A DNA stretch of 26,643 nucleotides from Candidatus Desantisbacteria bacterium CG1_02_38_46 (GTDB lineage Bacteria; Desantisbacteria; UBA1551; UBA1559): positions 1-26,643 of the forward strand of contig MNUO01000106.1 in assembly GCA_001871015.1 (NCBI GenBank). The letters are read 5' to 3'. Position 1 is the stretch's first letter; the number at the start of each line of letters is the position of its first letter. Below, in pieces: positions 1 through 7,063 of the stretch. Both the position numbers and the translations under genes were made by a program. Under the pieces are notes generated by a model. That model was not told the origin of the DNA and did not search any database. It saw only the letters and a list, made by a program, of their open reading frames with translations.

Positions 1-433
1 GGCTCAATCCCAATTTCTGAATTTCTCCACGAGAAAGTGTTCCTCTCTTTACTCTTCTGAAAGCCTCTTTCTCCATAAGTCTTCTTATTAATTCAACCAG
101 GGTTAAAACTAATTTAGCTAAACCCTGCTCTGTCTCCCTGGGGCTATTGGCATTGATGACTTTGGGAATATTTTCTTCTGCTTTTTTTATTTCTCTTTGT
201 AATTTTTCTATATACTTTAGATCTTCAGGAGTAAGTTCTTTTTCTGAATTACTAAAACTTTTACCTGATATTTCCTCTGCTTTGGAAATTGATGTAAGAA
301 TAAGCCTCAGACCCAGAAAAACAAGGTCTACATCGGCTACCCTTATGACAACATCTCCATTGATAACCGCGCCTTTCTCTATAACCTTGTCCAGGGCATC
401 TACTAATGTAACATTATCTTCTTTGGTAAGCAT
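1..433 (-). CDS. gvpK: Fusion of a GvpA-family (GvpJ/S type) domain to GvpK, 3' end off the window
   Basis: The frame is open from an ATG at 431-433 to the left edge (144 codons), so the C-terminus is missing. Residues about 8-50 match the GvpA/J/S/M family: VDALDKVIEKGAVINGDVVI followed by VADVDLVFLGLRLIL. This sub-type has NGDVVI where GvpA has VDAWVRV. After a charged linker (about 50-95), the sequence EQGLAKLVLTLVELIRRLME and then RRVKRGTLSRGEIQKLGL is characteristic of GvpK. I translated the whole stretch by hand and found no stop or frame change between the two parts. In Bacillus megaterium gvpS and gvpK are separate neighbours, so this looks like a fusion of adjacent genes. Both are minor proteins needed for vesicle assembly. 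The start lies 1 nt after the stop of the upstream gvpL/F, so translation is probably coupled. Family assignment of both halves is firm; J versus S is not resolved. Confidence 0.85.
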   Translation of the reverse strand, partial: MLTKEDNVTLVDALDKVIEKGAVINGDVVIRVADVDLVFLGLRLILTSISKAEEISGKSFSNSEKELTPEDLKYIEKLQREIKKAEENIPKVINANSPRETEQGLAKLVLTLVELIRRLMEKEAFRRVKRGTLSRGEIQKLGLS

Positions 434-434
434 T

Positions 435-1235
435 TTATGAAATGAAATTATAAGGAGGCCAGGGGCCAGAATGCTCAAGGGTAAACCCCTTTGCTTCAAT
501 CTCCTGTTTTACCCACACAGCCTCTACTTTAAAATCTTCTATCCTTTCTTTTTTGACCAGATAAGAGGTATTTAAAACCATGTGTTCTCTCTGGGTTAAT
601 GCCTGATCTAAAATTTTACCTTCCACGACTTCCTCGGCAATTTTTTCAAATCTTTCAAAAAGGACTTCACTGGTCTTTTTTAATTCCCTATCTATTTCTT
701 TTCCGAGCAATTCCTTTAATTCTTCCTCCATAAAATATGCCATACCCTCAGGCATAGAAGCTATTTCTTTTTCCTTTTCTTTTATTGCTTCAGTTCCTTT
801 TATTACCTCTTCGAGTTTTTTCTTGTTCGTTAGATATACCTTTATATTCCACTCCTGTTTTCCCTGCAGTTTCTCCAGTATAGTCCTGAATTGCTCATAA
901 TGTTCATCTATATTTTCCCTTAAGCCCTTTTCTTCCTTAAAAATTGTTCCAAATTTCATGGGGATTAAAGGAAGAATCTCCTCCTCACTTCTCATCGCCT
1001 CTTCAATAACCTGCTCATGAATAACCGCCTTTTCTCTAAGCCATTTCATGTCATTCTGGGCCTTAATTTGAATTTCCTCAGAATCAAACTCCTCTAATGG
1101 AACCTTGCTTATCACTGCTTCTAAATCACGGCAGGCAAAGGTTGTAACCTCGTATTTTTCGTCTATGCCTTTTCTGAAGAATGAAAAGGGAGTATCAATT
1201 CTTCTCCTGATACAATAAAGATATAATCCCTCCAT
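435..1235 (-). CDS. gvpL: Gas vesicle protein GvpL/GvpF family
   Basis: This 266-residue protein opens with MEGLYLYCIRR, the YLYCI start typical of GvpF/GvpL, and ends in SGPWPPYNFIS, matching the conserved GPxPPYxF ending. The middle contains HEQVIEEAM and LPLIPMKFGTIF, the family's second hallmark (an H-x-x-x-I-E segment followed by a P-x-R/K-F-G-T strand). GvpF/L proteins are accessory assembly factors; GvpF contacts GvpA and lies at the gas-facing side or the growing tip. This copy is the most divergent of the four in the cluster and lies apart from the other three, next to gvpO and the J/S-K fusion. The ATG follows an AAAGGA ribosome-binding site. The L rather than F name rests on position and divergence only. 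Confidence 0.88.
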   Translation of the reverse strand: MEGLYLYCIRRRIDTPFSFFRKGIDEKYEVTTFACRDLEAVISKVPLEEFDSEEIQIKAQNDMKWLREKAVIHEQVIEEAMRSEEEILPLIPMKFGTIFKEEKGLRENIDEHYEQFRTILEKLQGKQEWNIKVYLTNKKKLEEVIKGTEAIKEKEKEIASMPEGMAYFMEEELKELLGKEIDRELKKTSEVLFERFEKIAEEVVEGKILDQALTQREHMVLNTSYLVKKERIEDFKVEAVWVKQEIEAKGFTLEHSGPWPPYNFIS

Positions 1236-1251
1236 TTCTTTTTTCCTTTCT

Positions 1252-1515
1252 TTAACTACTCACTTCTGTGTCCATACGTCTGCGCATTGCCTTTCGCTCA
1301 AAACCCAAAAGATTTCCCCCTTCGTCAAGCAAAACCTCATAGATGGCCAATATATCCATTTGATCCGGTATAGATGTCTTCTCTAACATTTCTATGGATA
1401 TATGCCAGCCTTTTTCATCCTTTGTCGCCCCTATAGTAGAAGAGGGTTTAAGCCCGGTCACTTTACCTAATTCCTTACGCGCCTGTTCAATTAATGTTCC
1501 TATATCCTTTGCCAT
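1252..1515 (-). CDS. gvpO: Gas vesicle protein GvpO
   Basis: This 87-residue protein has the GvpO pattern: an N-terminal helix (LIEQARKELGKVTGL), then a beta-rich core with KDEKGWHISIEMLEKTSIPD and MDILAIYEVLLDEGGNLLGF. The W-x-x-x-x-E-x-x-E-x-x-x-x-P-D spacing and the MDxLAxYEV strand are the best-conserved parts of the family. In haloarchaea GvpO is essential for vesicles and affects gvp transcript levels or assembly; its biochemical job is not settled. The start is well defined by a strong AAGGAGGT site 6 nt before the ATG. The protein is shorter than haloarchaeal GvpO because it lacks their long acidic N-terminus, as bacterial members usually do. Confidence 0.85.
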   Translation of the reverse strand: MAKDIGTLIEQARKELGKVTGLKPSSTIGATKDEKGWHISIEMLEKTSIPDQMDILAIYEVLLDEGGNLLGFERKAMRRRMDTEVSS

Positions 1516-1550
1516 TTTGGTACCTCCTTAAGTTTTAATCTTTTTTCTTT

Positions 1551-1775
1551 CTATATAACTGTTTTCTTTTTATGTGGTTCTTCCTTTGGAACGGTAGTAT
1601 AGGAGAGTCTAGTCGTCTTTACGCCACAGGAAGGGCAAAATTTATATTCATTCATATAGCGCCACTTGTATCCACATTTATGACATGTAATAGTAAGTGG
1701 TTCACCGCAATTTGGACAATACTTGAGATTACCCCAGGTAGTTGTCCTACACTTGGGACACTTAAATGCTTTCAT
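1551..1775 (-). CDS. Small double zinc-ribbon protein in the gvp operon
   Basis: This 74-residue protein carries four CxxC knuckles: C6/C9 (CPKC), C20/C23 (CPNC), C31/C34 (CHKC) and C47/C50 (CPSC). They pair naturally into two zinc ribbons, each presumably binding one zinc ion with four cysteines. The C-terminal 20 residues are basic and unstructured. The AAGGAGGT ribosome-binding site sits 9 nt before the ATG. No signal peptide or membrane segment is present, so it should be cytoplasmic. It is co-directional with, and tightly packed between, the GvpG-like gene and gvpO, so a role in vesicle assembly or its regulation is likely, but I know of no named Gvp family that it matches. A rubredoxin-like or RNA/protein-binding zinc ribbon are alternatives. 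Confidence 0.75.
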   Translation of the reverse strand: MKAFKCPKCRTTTWGNLKYCPNCGEPLTITCHKCGYKWRYMNEYKFCPSCGVKTTRLSYTTVPKEEPHKKKTVI

Positions 1776-1790
1776 TATTTAACACCTCCT

Positions 1791-2171
1791 TTATCTTTCC
1801 TCTTCTTTTGTTTTATTATGTTCCTTAACTGTTTTTAATTCAGAAATAAGTTTCTCAACACTCTTTTTATATTCATCTTTTGTTAACATATCTGAGTCGT
1901 AAAGCATCTTTAGATTGAAAAGTTCTTTCTTTAGATCTTTCTTACCGGCTGTCTCGGCTAAGGATTTGTCCATAATTTCTTCAGTAAAAACGGTGAATAC
2001 CTCTAACGGACAAAATAACAATTTTGCTAAGTCATCCAGATATAATAGATCATATTCTCTGGGCTCTCTATCCGGGGGCATCTCTGAAATAGTCTTCTTC
2101 TCCCTTTTTCTTGGATACATTATAGACGGTAAGAAAGGCAGCAATTTCCTTCTATGTAGTTTTTTAGCCAT
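1791..2171 (-). CDS. GvpG-like protein with a basic N-terminal extension
   Basis: The C-terminal part (about residues 45-115) resembles GvpG: a hydrophobic start DDLAKLLFCPLEVFTVFTEEI, a short helix, then KKELFNLKMLYDSDMLTKDEYKK, closely matching the GvpG signature ELLNLQMMLESEEITEEEYKK in the true gvpG at 4148-4390. Residues 1-40 form an arginine/lysine-rich extension (RKREKK) absent from ordinary GvpG of about 80 residues. GvpG is a small accessory protein that works with GvpF/L in assembly. Having two GvpG-type genes flanking the ArsA-like gene suggests a duplication with specialisation. The ribosome-binding site is weak (CAGGTAGG), and the gene starts 5 nt after the ArsA-like stop, so translational coupling is likely. 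The SHOCT-like short C-terminal helix is a possible alternative family. Confidence 0.6.
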   Translation of the reverse strand: MAKKLHRRKLLPFLPSIMYPRKREKKTISEMPPDREPREYDLLYLDDLAKLLFCPLEVFTVFTEEIMDKSLAETAGKKDLKKELFNLKMLYDSDMLTKDEYKKSVEKLISELKTVKEHNKTKEEER

Positions 2172-2176
2172 TTTGC

Positions 2177-4147
2177 CTACCTGTTTGAAAACATAATTTC
2201 AGCAAGTTCATTTAATTTATCTTTACCTTTGATATCATGCTGAAATAAAGGTATAAAAATAATACTTCCATCGTTCACTTTAGATTCAATAGATTGAATA
2301 TACTTTTGTTGCTCTTGCCTTTTAGCATTACAAAAATCACATTTAGATAATGGAGTTATCATATTGATAATGGTATGAGAATTAGGGATTTTAAGATTAC
2401 GAAGTGCAGAAGAAAGGTCTTCCATCTCTCGTACCCCCATCTCTTCAGGAATGGTAATCATTACAAACTCAGTTGTGTGGGGATTAGTTAATACTTCCTG
2501 TATTTTGCGTATATCCCTTGATAAGTCTAAAAGAGTTTCTATTGAATGAATCTTAGACAAATTTATCAGTCCTTTATATTTTAAAAGCAATCTAAACGCC
2601 GTTTTTAGCCAATCCCTCACTATATTAGGCATTTGTAAAAATCTGAGCAGATGCCCTGAGGCAGAAGAGTCCATAACAAAGAGGTCATAGTCAGAAACCT
2701 TCATAAGTTCTGCAATCTTTTTCAGGGCCATAAGTTCTTCCAATCCAGGTGGAGAGAGAGTAATAAGACTTCCCAGCACTTCCCTATCAAACTTTATGTC
2801 TACCCCTGCCTCTGATGATGAGGCAAACTTATCAAACAGTTCTTCTATATCTTCTCTATACTCTTCTTTGAGGTCGTCTAACATTTTGCTTGCATCTAAT
2901 TCCAGGGCATATAGATTGTCTGTTTCATTTATAAGTGTAAACTCATTACCTATGTGTTGATTGAAACTGTCAGAGAGAGCATGTGCTGGGTCAGTTGAGA
3001 AAATGAGAACCTTTTTCTCTTTGTTATATCTGGCTAATCGCAAACCAGTGGCAGAAGATATTGAAGTCTTACCTACTCCGCCCTTTCCACCAAAAATAAT
3101 TAATTTAAGATTTTTCTCTAAAAGGTCTTCTGCTCTTCCATCAGGAAAAGGAGACATTTTGGATAAGCCCCTATTAGATGCCGGATAAGGCAAATTCCCA
3201 TTTTCCCCAAAGAGAATTTCTCCATACAGAGTTAAATCTTCTATCCCTTGAATTTGCTCAGGAAACAAAGGCGTCTTGATTAAATTATAAGGAGCGAGGT
3301 TTTCTTCAATTTCGTTTACATATTTTTCTTGTTCTTTCTTCCTTGCTAAACAAAAATGGCATTTATCATCCCCCGTGGCAATACGATTAACAACAACACT
3401 ATTAATTGACATCTTCTTTCCCCTCACGAATTGAATAAGCCTTTTAATTTCGTAGATGCTCATTGGCTCAGGAATGGTCACTGGTACAAACTCAGTTGTT
3501 TTGGAATCTATAAGCAGTTTTTTTACTTTGCTTATATCTTCTCTCTGTGACTGAATAAACTCATCACACTCATCCTTTACATATTTACCCACAAAGCGTT
3601 TGGCAATATAACGATGCTTTTCCATCATCATATCTACTACTTTAATCCAGTTCTCCATCTTCTCAGGCAGAGATAGGAAGACAGTGGTATGTCCAGTAGG
3701 GGCAGTATCTAAAATGATAATATCATACTCTCGGCTATTCAGAATGTTGGCAATCTTTATTATTGCCATAACCTCGTCTAAACCTGGCAGAGACATTAAA
3801 AAAAAGTTCTCGATGTCTTCCTTATCAAAAAATGTTCCCCTTTCAGCTATTTCTTTAATTATCTTCTCATATTTTGTTTTATATTTCTCTAATAACTCAT
3901 TGGCATCCATTTCATAACCCTGGAGATTTTTCGCGATATGAGTAATTTTATTGCCAATTGTAAGGCTAAAACTATCACCTAAAGAGTGAGCGGGGTCAAT
4001 TGAAACAACCAGTATTTTTTTCTCAGGTTTAATCTTATTTAAGAATAATGCAGTAGCTGCTGAAGAAGTAGTTTTGCCACTTCCCCCTTTGCCAGCAAAG
4101 ATTATAAATTGCAAGTCGGGATTGCACAGGAATTTTGAATTTGGCAT
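2177..4147 (-). CDS. Tandem ArsA/Get3-family ATPase within the gvp operon
   Basis: This 656-residue protein has two homologous ATPase halves. Half 1 has a deviant Walker A GKGGSGKTT (19-27), SIDPAHS (49-55), the switch II motif DTAPTGH (147-153) and CHFC (263-266). Half 2 has GGKGGVGKT (353-361), STDPAHA (384-390), DSSASGH (493-499) and CDFC (603-606). This is the ArsA/Get3 layout; in Get3 the CxxC pair binds zinc at the dimer interface and the protein carries tail-anchored membrane proteins, while ArsA drives arsenite export with ArsB. No arsenic genes are nearby. The gene is butt-joined to gvpG upstream (stop and ATG adjacent) and 5 nt from the GvpG-like gene. I infer a chaperone-like role for hydrophobic Gvp proteins rather than arsenic resistance. 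The second switch II motif departs from the consensus, so the halves may be functionally unequal. Confidence 0.85.
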   Translation of the reverse strand: MPNSKFLCNPDLQFIIFAGKGGSGKTTSSAATALFLNKIKPEKKILVVSIDPAHSLGDSFSLTIGNKITHIAKNLQGYEMDANELLEKYKTKYEKIIKEIAERGTFFDKEDIENFFLMSLPGLDEVMAIIKIANILNSREYDIIILDTAPTGHTTVFLSLPEKMENWIKVVDMMMEKHRYIAKRFVGKYVKDECDEFIQSQREDISKVKKLLIDSKTTEFVPVTIPEPMSIYEIKRLIQFVRGKKMSINSVVVNRIATGDDKCHFCLARKKEQEKYVNEIEENLAPYNLIKTPLFPEQIQGIEDLTLYGEILFGENGNLPYPASNRGLSKMSPFPDGRAEDLLEKNLKLIIFGGKGGVGKTSISSATGLRLARYNKEKKVLIFSTDPAHALSDSFNQHIGNEFTLINETDNLYALELDASKMLDDLKEEYREDIEELFDKFASSSEAGVDIKFDREVLGSLITLSPPGLEELMALKKIAELMKVSDYDLFVMDSSASGHLLRFLQMPNIVRDWLKTAFRLLLKYKGLINLSKIHSIETLLDLSRDIRKIQEVLTNPHTTEFVMITIPEEMGVREMEDLSSALRNLKIPNSHTIINMITPLSKCDFCNAKRQEQQKYIQSIESKVNDGSIIFIPLFQHDIKGKDKLNELAEIMFSNR

Positions 4148-4390
4148 TTATTTCTCCTCGATTTCTTTGCGCTTGTTACTTTCCTCTAACTTTTCTATTA
4201 AAATAGCCTCTGCCTTTTTATATTCTTCCTCGGTTATTTCCTCTGATTCCAGCATCATTTGTAAATTCAAGAGTTCCCCTTTAATCTTATCTTCGCCATA
4301 AAGTTCATTCTCAGCCATATCCCTGATTTGCTCAACTATCTTTACACCCAATTTTATAGGTGTTAATAACAAATCATCTAAAATAAACAT
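4148..4390 (-). CDS. gvpG: Gas vesicle protein GvpG
   Basis: At 80 residues this has the normal GvpG length. It starts with the hydrophobic MFILDDLLLTPIKLGVKIVEQI, followed by AENELYGEDKIKGELLNLQM and MLESEEITEEEYKKAEAILIEKL, the standard family pattern. It ends in a charged helix. GvpG is a small accessory protein needed for vesicle formation and usually sits beside gvpF and gvpL, as it does here directly after three gvpF/L genes. Its ATG follows a GAGGAA site that lies in the last codons of the upstream gvpF/L, and its stop touches the ATG of the ArsA-like gene, so the three are probably translationally coupled. Confidence 0.88.
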   Translation of the reverse strand: MFILDDLLLTPIKLGVKIVEQIRDMAENELYGEDKIKGELLNLQMMLESEEITEEEYKKAEAILIEKLEESNKRKEIEEK

Positions 4391-4391
4391 T

Positions 4392-5156
4392 TTAATATTC
4401 CTCCATATTTATTATTAAGTTAACAAAATTAAATGGCGGCAGTGTCCCAACATATTTCAATTTAATTCTGTCGTTATATTTATCTGCAAGTCCCTGAACC
4501 CTCTGGTCAAATTCTTGTTCTCTGTGTTTTTCTACAAAAAAAGCAGCATTGAGAATCATTAGCTCACCATAGGTATTATTGGTTTTAACTTCCACTGCTA
4601 ATGGCGATATGGTATCTAAAATATCTTTTTCATAAATCTCTTTCTCTTCTTGCAAGGCAGATTCAACCATTTTTCCTATTTCCATTCGTTGATAATAAGT
4701 CTTTTCAGAAGGTAGTACCATAAGTTTTTCTTTTAGTGTCCTTATATGTTCATATTTTTCTAAAATATCCTTGTAAATAATATCTTCTTTAAACATCGCT
4801 TTCAATCCAAGCTCCTTTTTGCCTTCAATCTTATTTAACAAACCTTTAAATCTGTCGTATTCTTTTTCTAATATCTTTTTGACTTTTTCTTCATCCTCGG
4901 CAATTGTAGCAAATCGAACTGGCAAAACAGTATATTCTTTCATCACTTCCTCAATTGCCTTTTCGTGAGCGAGCATGTTTTCCCTCGAAACTGAATAATT
5001 TATTATCGGAGAATTACTCACTACCGCTGCTATGTTATCGAAACAAATTGTATATAATTCATCACCTCTGCCGCCAATCCCTTGCGAACCAAAGGTTTTT
5101 GTAACTCCTGCTCCTATTATGCAATAGATATATTTGCCTTCTTTCACTTTTCCCAT
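4392..5156 (-). CDS. gvpF: Gas vesicle protein GvpF/GvpL family (third copy in the operon order)
   Basis: This 254-residue protein starts KEGKYIYCIIGAG, contains NMLAHEKAIEEVMKEYTVLPVRFATIAEDEE and ends YVGTLPPFNFVNLII, all GvpF/L hallmarks. It is clearly a recent paralogue of the gene at 5144-5914: the openings (KEGKYIYCIIG), the RENMLAHEKxIEEVMKE segment and the FNFVN endings agree nearly residue for residue. It overlaps that gene's end by 13 nt. The first ATG lies only about 1 nt after a GAGG motif; a GTG three codons later (giving VKEGKYIYC, like its paralogue's MEKEGKYIYC) has better spacing and could be the true start. GvpF/L proteins act as accessory assembly proteins that bind the shell protein. 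Confidence 0.9.
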   Translation of the reverse strand: MGKVKEGKYIYCIIGAGVTKTFGSQGIGGRGDELYTICFDNIAAVVSNSPIINYSVSRENMLAHEKAIEEVMKEYTVLPVRFATIAEDEEKVKKILEKEYDRFKGLLNKIEGKKELGLKAMFKEDIIYKDILEKYEHIRTLKEKLMVLPSEKTYYQRMEIGKMVESALQEEKEIYEKDILDTISPLAVEVKTNNTYGELMILNAAFFVEKHREQEFDQRVQGLADKYNDRIKLKYVGTLPPFNFVNLIINMEEY

Positions 5157-5914
5157 TCCTCAGGATAAATAACAATGTTAACAAAGTTAAATACAGGCAG
5201 GGGACCTGCATACATAAATTTTATTCTATCCTTATATTCATCACTTAAATCATCCATTATATTATCAAACTCTTTTTCTCTTCCCTTATCTATTAAAAAA
5301 GCAGCATTCATGAACATTCCATCACCAATAGTGTTATTAAGTTTATAATCAAAAGACGTTTTTCTTAATACATCTATAATTTTTTCTGCTTCTTTCTCTT
5401 TTTTTCTTCCCAGGGCCTTCTGGACCAATTTGCCCACCTCTATCTTTGCATAGATATTTTTTTTACTTTCATCCTTCTGAATTTTCTCTTTTAACTTCTT
5501 AATTTCTTTGTTTTCCTCTACAATTTCTTTAAAAATTATCTCCATATTTTTCCATATTCCTTTAACACCCAATTCTATCTTGTGCTCCATAGCCCTTAAT
5601 GCATCTTTAAACTCTCTGTACCTCCTATCTAAGAGATTTCTTATTTCCTCAGCATCAGAGGCAATAGTGCCAAACCTTACTGGAAGCACACTATCAAATT
5701 CTTTCATCACTTCCTCAATTACTTTCTCATGAGCTAACATATTTTCTCTATTCACTACAAATTTGGTCATTGGGTGATTGCTCATCACCATACTGAGATC
5801 ATTATAGCCAATGGTTAAGACTTCATCACTTCTTTCGCCAATTCCTATAGGTCCAAAATTTCTCTCCTGGTTTGTTCCAATAATACAGTATATATACTTT
5901 CCTTCCTTTTCCAT
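5144..5914 (-). CDS. gvpF: Gas vesicle protein GvpF/GvpL family (second copy in the operon order)
   Basis: This 256-residue protein starts MEKEGKYIYCIIGTN, contains NMLAHEKVIEEVMKEF and VLPVRFGTIASDAEEI, and ends YAGPLPVFNFVNIVIYPEEW. These are the standard N-terminal, central and C-terminal GvpF/L signatures. The canonical family ending GPLPPY/F reads GPLPVF here. The gene starts 2 nt from the stop of the GvpF-J-domain gene and overlaps the next gvpF/L by 13 nt, so the three form one translationally coupled block. High similarity to its neighbour points to tandem duplication. It probably acts in vesicle assembly, in contact with GvpA. Confidence 0.9.
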   Translation of the reverse strand: MEKEGKYIYCIIGTNQERNFGPIGIGERSDEVLTIGYNDLSMVMSNHPMTKFVVNRENMLAHEKVIEEVMKEFDSVLPVRFGTIASDAEEIRNLLDRRYREFKDALRAMEHKIELGVKGIWKNMEIIFKEIVEENKEIKKLKEKIQKDESKKNIYAKIEVGKLVQKALGRKKEKEAEKIIDVLRKTSFDYKLNNTIGDGMFMNAAFLIDKGREKEFDNIMDDLSDEYKDRIKFMYAGPLPVFNFVNIVIYPEEWEK

Positions 5915-5915
5915 A

Positions 5916-6947
5916 TCACTGCCTCAATTTAACTAATATCAGGCTCTTTTTAAATTCTTCTTCCTTAAAAGAAGACCTCTGTCCTGCCTGTTCGCAAGCC
6001 TTAAAATAGTCAACAAATATTTTATAAGCCTTTGTTACCTCGTCAAATTCCTTTTCCATACCCGGCGTATTTGGATTTTTATCAGGGTGGAAAGAAAGAG
6101 CTTGTTTCCGATGCGCTTTCTTAATTTCATCTTTAGTTGTAAAATCATTTAAAAGTCCGAGTTTTTTTCTTGCCCAATCTATTTCTTCAAATTCCATTTT
6201 CTTTACTTCTAAAGTATAAAAACTATATGGAGGAAGTGGACCTACACATCTAAAATTTAATTTTTCAGCAAATTCATTATTTAAATCTTGAACTTTTTTA
6301 TCAAAATCTTTTTGCTTTGTTTTATTTATTAAAAATGCTATATTGCAAACCATCTTATCATCCATAAGTTCATGGACTCTGATATCTTCGCTAACCTCAC
6401 TTAAAGATACCTGAATTTTATTAGCATATTTTTCTCTTTTTTCATCCAGTGTCTTCTTGACCATAACTCCTATTTTCATCTGGTCATCCACTGTCACACC
6501 TTCTTTTTTATTCAGAAGTAATTGTTTAAATTCTTTTATTTTTTCTTCCTCTCCAATTTCTTTTAGAACATAATTAAAATCACTCCAGGTCACTGCAACA
6601 TCAATCTCTATTTTATCAAATGTTTTATTAAGTACCTCTTTGATTATTGAATAGCCCTTACTCAAAATATCTCTAACTTCATCTTCATTTAAAGCAAAAG
6701 TCCCTAATCTCAAAGGAATAATTGCATATCCCAGACCCATAATTCTTTCAATAACCTCTTGATGTCTAACTAACAACCTTGCTAGAGTATCCTTAAGAAT
6801 GTAGTCATAATCAACTATCTCTGAATCACTTACCACTGCAGATATATCCTGATAAGAAATAGGATATGTCCCATTAGCCCCACCTCCGATGAAAAAGTGG
6901 GGAGCAGAATTTATAATTCCATAAATATATTTTCCAATCTCAGCCAT
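5916..6947 (-). CDS. GvpF/GvpL domain fused to a C-terminal DnaJ (J) domain
   Basis: Residues 1-250 form a complete GvpF/L protein: IGKYIYGIIN at the start, RHQEVIERIM and IIPLRLGTFALNEDE in the middle, and CVGPLPPYSFYTLEV at the end. Residues about 257-318 are a J domain with the essential HPD tripeptide at 287-289 (FHPDKNPNTPG), a preceding basic helix (KKAHRKQALS) and a following helix (EFDEVTKAYKIF). J domains activate the Hsp70 (DnaK) ATPase, so this GvpF likely recruits Hsp70 to the nascent vesicle. The total of 343 residues against about 255 for its paralogues fits a simple fusion. It lacks the G/F and zinc regions of DnaJ; a stand-alone zinc module lies at 9869-10249. The gene heads the gvpF block after a 116-nt gap holding a palindromic repeat. 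Confidence 0.9.
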   Translation of the reverse strand: MAEIGKYIYGIINSAPHFFIGGGANGTYPISYQDISAVVSDSEIVDYDYILKDTLARLLVRHQEVIERIMGLGYAIIPLRLGTFALNEDEVRDILSKGYSIIKEVLNKTFDKIEIDVAVTWSDFNYVLKEIGEEEKIKEFKQLLLNKKEGVTVDDQMKIGVMVKKTLDEKREKYANKIQVSLSEVSEDIRVHELMDDKMVCNIAFLINKTKQKDFDKKVQDLNNEFAEKLNFRCVGPLPPYSFYTLEVKKMEFEEIDWARKKLGLLNDFTTKDEIKKAHRKQALSFHPDKNPNTPGMEKEFDEVTKAYKIFVDYFKACEQAGQRSSFKEEEFKKSLILVKLRQ

Positions 6948-6980
6948 AATGCTCTCTTATGTAATTATTTAGCCCTGCGA

Positions 6981-7033
6981 TGTAACTCAGGACTTTAGTC
7001 CTGAACTAATCAGACCTGAAGGTCTGAGTTACA
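6981..7033. repeat. Paired-hairpin palindromic element (BIME/REP-like), copy 1
   Basis: Outer arms TGTAACTCAG (6981-6990) and CTGAGTTACA (7024-7033) are exact complements. Inside lie two perfect 8-bp hairpins: TCAGGACT/AGTCCTGA (6987-7004) and TCAGACCT/AGGTCTGA (7010-7027), each with a 2-nt loop. The architecture is the same as at 9821-9873 and 13422-13520, though the sequence differs. It sits in the 116-nt gap between the CDC48-type gene and the gvpF-J gene. In the transcript it would fold as a three-way junction and might affect mRNA stability. Confidence 0.85.
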
Positions 7034-7063
7034 CATCTGACAGCTTAAGTATTACTCTCTTAT

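Noticed and set aside
2177-4147. Arsenite efflux ATPase (arsA) function
   Set aside because: The family matches, but no arsB, arsD or arsR genes are nearby and the gene is fused into a gvp operon, so resistance is not supported.
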